From Bacteroidales bacterium UBA5537 (GTDB lineage Bacteria; Bacteroidota; Bacteroidia; Bacteroidales; Lentimicrobiaceae): a stretch of DNA of 52,817 nucleotides. A program made the position numbers and the translations under genes. Positions within the stretch are counted from its first letter, which is position 1. Each line of letters starts with the position of its first letter. Shown here one piece after another: positions 27,167 through 33,896 of this stretch. The notes under the pieces are model-generated. The model did not search any database. It saw only the letters and a program-made list of their open reading frames with translations, and was not told the origin of the DNA. The stretch lies in contig DINP01000056.1 in the NCBI GenBank assembly GCA_002426025.1, positions 70,217-123,033 on the forward strand, read 5' to 3'.

Positions 27167-28918
27167 ATGATTAAGGCTATAACTCTGAAAAATTTTAAAA
27201 AATGGAATAACAAAACTATTAATCTTAATGAAAAAGGGCTGTCATTGATTGTAGGAGGTAATAATTCTGGCAAATCGACCATTTTGCACGCTTTGGCAGT
27301 TTGGGAGTATTGTAAGACAGTACTAATTTTTGAAAAAGGTGAGGATTCTATTCTTACAGGATTTAGAGGTGCGGGTTTTGGAGTGAATATAGATGATTTC
27401 ACTCCGATAAATATTCCATCTTTAAAATATTTGTGGACTAATTTAAATCCTGGCAGTGGTTATAATTTGTCTATTAGATGTACTTGGGATATTGCGGGCA
27501 AACCAGATTGTTATTTAGAAATTGGATTAGCTCTGGCTCAAGAAAGATTGTTCATCAAAACTAAATCAACTAATTTAGTCCCTGGTGATCTGATCCCAAC
27601 GATAGCTTATCTTCCTCCTTTTGCTGGAATCTCTGATAAAGAATCATGGGTTTCAATCGCAGATCGCAGAAGATTAATTGGAAGAGGATTAGCAGGGGCT
27701 GTTTTGAGAAATACAATTGTTGATTTATTTAATGAAAACCAAAGAAAGAGAGACTTGCATAAAGGTGAAAGAGGGAGAATACCTCGGCAGGTATTAACAG
27801 AAATAAGAACAAATGATCCATATGAAAAACTCAACCAAGTTATTTTCTCTACGTTTAATGGTCAAATTAATCCCCAGCGTTTTAATCCAAACTTTCATAA
27901 TTATGTGAAAGTTGACTTTGAAAAAGGAGAATTTATTCGAAATCGTTTTAAAAGATATACTACCTATAATAAAAGAGATATAATGGTCGAAGGGTCAGGG
28001 TTCCTTCAATGGCTGAGTGTATATACATTTGCCCTTAATCCTGAAATCAACGTATTATTATTAGATGAGCCGGATGCTCATCTTCACTGCTCCCTTCAAT
28101 CAGGGTTGGTTGGAGATTTACGGGAGATAGCTAGAATATTTAATAAACAAGTTTTAATTGCAACACATTCTTCAGAGATAGTGAAAAATGCGGAACCAAT
28201 TTCTATTATACATGTTAATGGCGGAGATACACGCTATTTAAGGTTCGAAAATCAAAAGATCATTGTTTTGTCTGGATTGGGTACAGAGTATTCACCAATA
28301 ATTAATAAAATTCAAAAAGGTAAACGAATCCTTTTTACCGAAAATGCAAGTGATATTAGGTTACTAAAAATTTGGACAGCTAAACTAAATTTAACCTGGC
28401 CTGAGAACCTAACTGAATGGCCTCATGCGAGTAAACATACTGAACGTAAGAATCTATTCATCCATCTAATTGATAGTATTGAAGAAGTTAAAGCCATAAG
28501 TCTATCTGATCGGGATAGCAATTTATATGAAAACACAAATACGAATTTAACGATTACTGGATTCGGAGATTTTGTGCAGGGGAATAATGAGTTGAGATTC
28601 AGAACATGGCGTCGCTGGGAAATAGAAAGCTATTTGATTTGTCCAACTGCTATTGCCCGGGTTGCAGGGATAAATGGTGATGATGTTGCAACCTTCCTAC
28701 AGGAAAATCATGGTATTGTTTTTAATGAAAACTATATGCAGTCCAACATGACTGCTCCAATACGACCTCTTTTTGACGACAGTAAATCAATTATTGAAAA
28801 CATATGTGACCATTTCGGAATTTTTAAGGAAGACATAGCTAACTCAATGACTGAAGATGAAGTCTTCGAGGATGTTAAGACATTAATAAATGAGATATTG
28901 GAAATGTGTAGAATTTAG
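27167..28918 (+). CDS. ATPase-TOPRIM fusion (OLD/PARIS-like defence protein)
   Basis: Predicted protein of 583 aa. An SMC/ABC-like ATPase occupies residues ~1-360: Walker A GGNNSGKST (30-38), ABC signature-like EGSGFLQWL (275-283), Walker B VLLLDEPDAHLH (296-307) and a switch histidine in IATHSSE. Residues ~385-500 look like a DUF4435/TOPRIM-type nuclease domain: acidic residue in RILFTENASD (Glu392), DxD in SLSDRDS (Asp448, Asp450) and RRWEIESYL (483-490). OLD nucleases and the AriA/AriB pair of PARIS share this ATPase plus TOPRIM logic, and fused forms are known. It begins 28 bases after hsdS, so it is likely co-transcribed with hsdMS. Confidence 0.75.
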   Translation: MIKAITLKNFKKWNNKTINLNEKGLSLIVGGNNSGKSTILHALAVWEYCKTVLIFEKGEDSILTGFRGAGFGVNIDDFTPINIPSLKYLWTNLNPGSGYNLSIRCTWDIAGKPDCYLEIGLALAQERLFIKTKSTNLVPGDLIPTIAYLPPFAGISDKESWVSIADRRRLIGRGLAGAVLRNTIVDLFNENQRKRDLHKGERGRIPRQVLTEIRTNDPYEKLNQVIFSTFNGQINPQRFNPNFHNYVKVDFEKGEFIRNRFKRYTTYNKRDIMVEGSGFLQWLSVYTFALNPEINVLLLDEPDAHLHCSLQSGLVGDLREIARIFNKQVLIATHSSEIVKNAEPISIIHVNGGDTRYLRFENQKIIVLSGLGTEYSPIINKIQKGKRILFTENASDIRLLKIWTAKLNLTWPENLTEWPHASKHTERKNLFIHLIDSIEEVKAISLSDRDSNLYENTNTNLTITGFGDFVQGNNELRFRTWRRWEIESYLICPTAIARVAGINGDDVATFLQENHGIVFNENYMQSNMTAPIRPLFDDSKSIIENICDHFGIFKEDIANSMTEDEVFEDVKTLINEILEMCRI

Positions 28919-29003
28919 TGTGGTTTGAACAATTGAGTATTAATAGATACAATCAGTTAGAGTAATTGAAATATTGGATACTATTTAGTAAGGTACATGA
29001 AAA

Positions 29004-29108
29004 ATGAAATTCACCGAAGAAAAATTAGAAAAGGCATTTACCGGGTTGTTTGGTCAGGATGTTATTGCTTTTTTCGAAATTAGCGACAGTATAAAATTAG
29101 AGATATGA
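29004..29108 (+). pseudogene. Composite scar: hsdR 5' end joined to hsdS 3' end
   Basis: Positions 29004-29061 match the first 58 bases of hsdR (33893-33950) at 53 of 58 positions, beginning at the ATG. The sequence then switches to a copy of the hsdS end. A 14-base identity at 29077-29090 matches 27115-27128, encoding SKLATV in the hsdS frame and followed by a stop. The hsdR-frame fusion peptide would be 34 residues, ending at 29108. Plus-strand order is therefore hsdR start then hsdS end, as in a tandem duplication junction of the hsdS-hsdR interval. Confidence 0.88.
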
Positions 29109-29213
29109 AATACAATTTCAATATCCCCACCACAGGTCTTTCCACTTAAAGCATAGGATTTAATCTCAATAAAGGCTGATATTATTTACCTGATTCCATT
29201 TAATGCCAACTAC

Positions 29214-29336
29214 TGACATTAAAACTGACATTAAATTTCTGACATATTGACATGTTAACAATTTGTTTTGGTACCAATCAGCAATATTTATGCAAATATT
29301 ACATGTAATTGGGCTGTAATTCTATTTTTATATTTG
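29214..29336 (+). promoter_or_regulatory. Candidate promoter and operators of the CBASS operon
   Basis: An exact -7 TATATTTG lies at 29329-29336 with an ATTG about 20 bases upstream. Immediately before are two perfect inverted repeats: AATATTT-ATGC-AAATATT (29283-29300) and ATTACATGTAAT (29298-29309). Four TGACAT words start at 29214, 29226, 29240 and 29248. Together they look like a regulated promoter, but no regulator gene is adjacent. Confidence 0.4.
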
Positions 29337-29477
29337 AATATTGCGTAAAGTGTGCATATTTTAAATCTAAAATTAGATTTTGGCATATGGTTTGATTCAT
29401 TGAGCTTGTCGTTAAAAGCGACTTAGTTCATGGGGGTGTTGTAAATACCCTTTATTATTTAATCAAACAAAAAGCCT

Positions 29478-30422
29478 ATGGCAAATCTTGACACATTATT
29501 CAGAAAGTTCGACAACGAGTTGAACATTACAAAAACCAAGAAAGATGCGCTGATGAGATCGAAGAATAATCTTCGTGATGATATCAGAGATTATTTTTCA
29601 AAGAACCACCCCAACTACACTCCTGTTTTCTATATTCAGGGATCGTACAAGTTAAAGACTCTTATAAGAACAAAGGACGATACCTGTGATTTGGATGACG
29701 GAGTTTACTTTAAGGAAAATCCTGATAACGTTACATCGAGTACTTTGCAACGTTGGGTTAAAGAAGCCGTAGATGGCACAACTGATGCAATTCCCGAACA
29801 TAAAAAGAAATGTATAAGGTTAGATTTTAAAGCCGGGTACAATATTGATTTACCAGTTTTTGTGTTTGATGAGGAAACTGAAGATCATCCCAATCTGGCA
29901 GTAAAAAATGTTGGTTTCCAAATTGACGATCCCAGGGAATTTGTTCTTGAGTTTCGCAGGGTAAAAACCGATCAGATGGTGAGAATGGTGAAATACCTGA
30001 AATCATGGTGCGACCATAAGCGGCAGGACATGCCGAGTGGACTGGCTATGACCGTTCTAACAATGAACCATTTTCAATCCAATTCGAGAGATGATGTAGC
30101 CTTGCGATTTCTGCTTACCGAAATTGAAAAGGAACTTAAAAGAGCGTTTCGTTGTGTAATGCCCACCACACCGAAAGATGATTTATTTGCAAATTACACA
30201 GAAACTAAAGAATCCAACTTTATGGACAATCTCTCAAAGTTTATTGAGGATGCAACAAAGGCTATCGCTGAGAAGAATAAACTGAAAGCGAGTAATCTTT
30301 GGAGAAAACATCTTGGGGATAGATTTCCTGATGGTGAGGATGAAGATGAGGAATCAAGTTCCAGCGCAAAACTAATTCCAGTAATTGGGTCTTCACGTCC
30401 ATACTATAGGATTGACGTATGA
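29478..30422 (+). CDS. CBASS cGAS/DncV-like nucleotidyltransferase (CD-NTase)
   Basis: Synthesises the cyclic nucleotide alarm of a CBASS anti-phage system. Polymerase-beta-fold hallmarks are present: Gly55-Ser56 in IQGSYKLKT, metal ligands Asp71 and Asp73 in DTCDLDDGVYF, and the third acidic residue Asp124 in GYNIDLPVF. An alpha-helical C-lobe follows (about 150-275). The tail (residues 282-314) is acidic, then serine-rich, and probably flexible; it ends RPYYRIDV. The product cannot be read from sequence; TIR-STING effectors characterised elsewhere respond to cyclic di-GMP. The stop overlaps the next start as ATGA. Length 314 aa is normal. Confidence 0.88.
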   Translation: MANLDTLFRKFDNELNITKTKKDALMRSKNNLRDDIRDYFSKNHPNYTPVFYIQGSYKLKTLIRTKDDTCDLDDGVYFKENPDNVTSSTLQRWVKEAVDGTTDAIPEHKKKCIRLDFKAGYNIDLPVFVFDEETEDHPNLAVKNVGFQIDDPREFVLEFRRVKTDQMVRMVKYLKSWCDHKRQDMPSGLAMTVLTMNHFQSNSRDDVALRFLLTEIEKELKRAFRCVMPTTPKDDLFANYTETKESNFMDNLSKFIEDATKAIAEKNKLKASNLWRKHLGDRFPDGEDEDEESSSSAKLIPVIGSSRPYYRIDV

Positions 30423-31048
30423 ACCAGGATTTCAAAAACCAGCTTTCGGAAGTTATTTCTATATTTCCTGATCTGTCAATAAAACATATTGAAGGACAGG
30501 ATTTCCTGAAAGGGATATTGGATATTGCTGATGAAAGCTCAACGGTAATAGGAAGTTTTTCTGTTGAAATATATCCAACAGAAAAATTTCCCTATCGTTT
30601 CCCGAAAATTTTCGAGGTTGGTGGTGATATACCTTGTAATGCCGACTGGCATAAATATAATGACAATTCCTGCTGCATATCAGTTGAGCAGGATGAGATT
30701 CTGAAATGCCAATCCGGTATTACATTGATAAACTTTATTGAAAAAGAGGCTATTCCCTATTTTGCGAATCAGCTTTATAGAATAAAAACAGGACACTATC
30801 TGAATGAGTATCCGCATGGTAAAGAAGGGGTAAGACTTTTTTATATTGAGCTTTTCAAGAGCAGCAACCCTAAGTTTTGGTATTTCTGTTTTGATCATGC
30901 ATTCGGAAATTCAAAAACAGGACGGAATAAAAGGTGCTATTGTAACAGTGGCGGGAAGTATAAGAAATGCCACATGCTTGTAGAAGAAAAACTTCAAATT
31001 ATTGGTAAACAAAAAGTTTTGACGGATTTAAATTTAATTACATCATGA
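30419..31048 (+). CDS. E2 ubiquitin-conjugating-like CBASS protein with SEC-C motif
   Basis: Residues ~1-125 resemble prokaryotic E2 (UBC-like) folds: GSFSVEIYPTEKFPYRFPKIFEVGG, then an upstream histidine (His78 in DWHKY) and candidate catalytic Cys85/Cys86 in NSCCISV. Residues 173-185 form a SEC-C type zinc motif (C-x-C-x8-C-H, with NSGGKYKKCH). In type II CBASS an E2 domain, alone or within Cap2, conjugates or primes the CD-NTase. Here no E1 domain and no JAB peptidase (Cap3) are present, so this is a stand-alone E2 version. ATGA overlaps on both sides tie it to the cyclase and the effector. E2 assignment rests on motif pattern and context. Confidence 0.75.
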   Translation: MNQDFKNQLSEVISIFPDLSIKHIEGQDFLKGILDIADESSTVIGSFSVEIYPTEKFPYRFPKIFEVGGDIPCNADWHKYNDNSCCISVEQDEILKCQSGITLINFIEKEAIPYFANQLYRIKTGHYLNEYPHGKEGVRLFYIELFKSSNPKFWYFCFDHAFGNSKTGRNKRCYCNSGGKYKKCHMLVEEKLQIIGKQKVLTDLNLITS

Positions 31049-31917
31049 AAAGAAAAATATTTATCGGTTCCTCGAAAGAGGGACATCAGGTTGCAGAACA
31101 AATTAAAAATGCAATAAACAAACAATTTGGTGATTGGATTGAATGTGAAACGTGGAAAGATGGCAAAGTTTTTTCACAGAATAAGAATACGCTTGATTGT
31201 CTGGTTAGAGCATCCAGAAGGTACGATTACGGTATTCTGGTTGCTTCAAAAGATGATATCGCCCTGAAGAGGTTGCGGTTTTACAACACTATGAGAGACA
31301 ATGTGCTATTTGAGGCAGGTTTATTTTTAGGTAGCTTGGGTTTGCAAAGAGCATTTCTGATTACTTCTGATAGTATTTCACTTCCATCTGATTATTTCGG
31401 TGTAACTGTGATTAAGTATAATAAGAAAAACCTTCAAAATAGAATTGAAAGCATTGTTACAGAAATAGCAAAAACGAAAGGAAGTTTTAACTTAAAACCT
31501 GTACCATCTGCTGCGCTCGCTTTTGGTTATTTTGAAAATTTTGTAAAACCTTTTGCAAAAAAGCAGTATGCCCTGAAATCTGACTTTCAATTTAAGATTC
31601 TGCTTCCAAAGAATATTTCAGATATTGATGCACAAAAAGCCAAATATCTTTCCGGACATCCAAGTACAGAGACTCAGGGAGGTAGGCCAAGTGCATACGA
31701 ATATAACAATGAAAAAGGCTGTTTTTGGGACATACCGACAACATTAAACACTATTTACCAACTCGTTGACTATATGGTTCCACCAACAGAACTTGGTATA
31801 AATGTAGAAAAGGAGGAATGGATTGAACATGAATTGAGAAATTTCGGAGGCACATTGGAAATGCTACTTCACAAGCATGGGGTGTTTAACAAGAATATCC
31901 AGATAGAATTTCTGTGA
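31045..31917 (+). CDS. TIR-STING effector of CBASS (Cap12-like)
   Basis: Predicted 290-aa abortive-infection effector. The N-terminal ~145 residues are a TIR-like NAD+-cleaving domain (RKIFIGSSKEGHQVAEQI at the start; RDNVLFEAGLFLGSLG with putative catalytic Glu90). From about residue 153 a bacterial STING domain starts with SAALAFGYFENFVKPF and continues through the ligand-lid region GGRPSAYEY and WDIPTTLNTIYQLVDYM, both seen in prokaryotic STING. In characterised members, cyclic di-GMP binding drives filament assembly and TIR NADase activity. Third gene of the CBASS operon, with an ATGA overlap to the E2 gene. Confidence 0.88.
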   Translation: MKRKIFIGSSKEGHQVAEQIKNAINKQFGDWIECETWKDGKVFSQNKNTLDCLVRASRRYDYGILVASKDDIALKRLRFYNTMRDNVLFEAGLFLGSLGLQRAFLITSDSISLPSDYFGVTVIKYNKKNLQNRIESIVTEIAKTKGSFNLKPVPSAALAFGYFENFVKPFAKKQYALKSDFQFKILLPKNISDIDAQKAKYLSGHPSTETQGGRPSAYEYNNEKGCFWDIPTTLNTIYQLVDYMVPPTELGINVEKEEWIEHELRNFGGTLEMLLHKHGVFNKNIQIEFL

Positions 31918-31986
31918 TTTATTTTCGATAATTGCTAGTTATTGTTCAAAAATGAATCTAAAATGGCAATAATTCAATTTTTAGTG

Positions 31987-31994
31987 TACTTTTG
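31987..31994 (+). promoter_or_regulatory. Putative -7 element of the rloAB-hsdR promoter
   Basis: TACTTTTG is an exact TAnnTTTG, 23 bases before the rloA start in the 100-bp gap after the CBASS operon. No convincing -33 was seen. Confidence 0.4.
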
Positions 31995-32017
31995 TTACGA
32001 ATAAGACACACAATACG

Positions 32018-33307
32018 ATGATACAGGAATTGAAGATAAGTAACTTCCTCTCTTTCAAAGAGGAGGTTACTTTTAGTTTTGAGGCAACGAAAGATAATAC
32101 ATTTGAAGATTATCAGGTTGTGGAGGTTGCCAAGGGTGTCAGGTTGCTTCGCTTTGCAGTAGTATATGGTGCGAATGCTTCAGGCAAGTCAAATCTTATA
32201 AGAGCATTCGAGTTTTTACACGATTTCTGGTTCGAATCGAAAAAAGACATAACGGAAAAAACCGATGCCATTCCATTCAAATTAGATCGGGAGACCCCAA
32301 AACAACCCTCATCTTTTTCGCTGAAGTTTTATGTTGATGACATCAAATACTGGTATCAGCTTGAGATTGATGAAAGTAGAGTCTATTTGGAAAAGCTTCA
32401 TTACTATAGTTCCATTCAACCAACATTACTTTTCGAAAGGACCTTTTCGAAAAACATATCGGTAATTTCATTTAATCAAGCTGTAGTAAAGATTAGTGCT
32501 GTAGCAAAAGAGGAGATAAATCTTAAATGTCTGCCCAATATTTCATTTTTTGCTGCACGCAATCAGGTTAATGTTTCTTTGCCCAAAATTGATGCTGCAC
32601 GAAACTGGATGAAGCAAAGAGTGTCGGATACAATTAATCCTCTTTCTCCTATGTTTGAAATAGCACAAAGCAGAATACAAAAAGATGAAATCCTTAAGAA
32701 ACATTTGCTTGATTTTGTCAGGGAAGCGGATTTTAATATTACTGATATTAAGTCAAAAATTGAGAAACAGGATATCCCACAGTTTTATTTGGATTTTATA
32801 AAGAGGTCAGATACGTTGCCTGAAGAAGAAAAAGAGCGCCTTGTTGACGATTTTTATACACAAGTCTCTACCGATTTTGAACATACGATTACTAATCTGA
32901 GAGGAACTGAGACCTATTTTTTGCCAGAGGAGCTAGAATCGGAAGGTACACGAAGGATTACCGGGGTTCAAACAGCACTTTACTTGACAATGGAGGCAAA
33001 TGCATTTCTTGCTATTGACGAAATTGAATCTTCTTTACACCCTGACCTCATAGTTTATCTTTTGAAGAATTTTCTTGAGAATAAAAACAATCGGGCTCAG
33101 CTCCTTCTTGCAACGCATTATGACCCATTGTTAAATCAAACAGATGAACTGTTCAGAAAAGATTCGGTTTGGTTTACTGACAAAAACGAATCCGGATCAA
33201 CAGAGCTTTATTCATTAGTAGAATTTAATGGATTGAATCGAATAGCTTCTTTACAAAAGGCCTATCGCCAAGGGAGATTTGGCGCTATTCCAAGAATAAA
33301 TTTATAA
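32018..33307 (+). CDS. rloA: RloA-like AAA15 family ATPase
   Basis: Predicted 429-aa SMC-like ATPase opening MIQELKISNFLSFKEEVTFSF. Walker A is GANASGKS (51-58). The Walker B region is AFLAIDEIESSLHPDL, with a switch histidine in LLLATHYDPLL. It is paired with an RloB gene 10 bases downstream and linked to hsdR. Rlo (restriction-linked ORF) genes were first described inside type I R-M loci. By analogy with OLD/PARIS-like systems it is probably a sensor ATPase for the RloB nuclease-like partner, although this mechanism is inferred. Confidence 0.85.
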   Translation: MIQELKISNFLSFKEEVTFSFEATKDNTFEDYQVVEVAKGVRLLRFAVVYGANASGKSNLIRAFEFLHDFWFESKKDITEKTDAIPFKLDRETPKQPSSFSLKFYVDDIKYWYQLEIDESRVYLEKLHYYSSIQPTLLFERTFSKNISVISFNQAVVKISAVAKEEINLKCLPNISFFAARNQVNVSLPKIDAARNWMKQRVSDTINPLSPMFEIAQSRIQKDEILKKHLLDFVREADFNITDIKSKIEKQDIPQFYLDFIKRSDTLPEEEKERLVDDFYTQVSTDFEHTITNLRGTETYFLPEELESEGTRRITGVQTALYLTMEANAFLAIDEIESSLHPDLIVYLLKNFLENKNNRAQLLLATHYDPLLNQTDELFRKDSVWFTDKNESGSTELYSLVEFNGLNRIASLQKAYRQGRFGAIPRINL

Positions 33308-33317
33308 ATAATATGAA

Positions 33318-33896
33318 ATGGGAAGGCCAACAAATAACCGAAGTCAAAAATCCCCTGTTATTACTTTAATTGGCGAAGGTATTACTGAACAGTACTATTT
33401 TAAACATATCCGATCATTTTACAACTACCGCTATATCCTTAAACCATACTTTTTTGGAATAACCTCACTTACGGATATGGATCGAAAAATCGCAGAAGTG
33501 CTTGAAGGTGGTGGTATTGCAATTTGTGTATTTGATACTGATGTTTCACAGCGTTTGGAAGCTGAGGAAAAGAAACTGAACAGACTGTTGAAGAAGTATA
33601 GTAGGAGAGAAAATGTGGTTTTTTGCAATAGTTTGCCTTCAATTGAATACTGGTTCTTGCTCCATTATGAAAATACAAATAAACATTTTAGTAATTCGAA
33701 AGCAGTTGAAAGAGTCTTAAGGAAATACTTGCTTAATTTTGAAAAAACAACACTTTTTTTGGAAAGGGAGAAATGGGTTGCGGACTTATGTAGTGACAAT
33801 AAACTAAAAACAGCAATCGAAAGAGCGAGAGATTTCAGTGATGACAGCCCTTCATATTCCAATATTTATAAAGCATTTGATTTATTTGGGAAATGA
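33318..33896 (+). CDS. rloB: RloB family TOPRIM-like protein
   Basis: The 192-residue RloB-domain protein. The TOPRIM-like core is visible as ITLIGEGITEQYYFKHI (conserved acidic residue near the N-terminus) and AICVFDTDVSQ (D-x-D), followed by the family segment SLPSIEYWFLLHYENT. Start chosen at ATG 33318 (MGRPTNNRSQKSP). An out-of-frame ATG occurs five bases earlier. Its stop overlaps the hsdR ATG (ATGA at 33893), so hsdR translation is coupled to it. Likely acts with RloA. Confidence 0.85.
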   Translation: MGRPTNNRSQKSPVITLIGEGITEQYYFKHIRSFYNYRYILKPYFFGITSLTDMDRKIAEVLEGGGIAICVFDTDVSQRLEAEEKKLNRLLKKYSRRENVVFCNSLPSIEYWFLLHYENTNKHFSNSKAVERVLRKYLLNFEKTTLFLEREKWVADLCSDNKLKTAIERARDFSDDSPSYSNIYKAFDLFGK

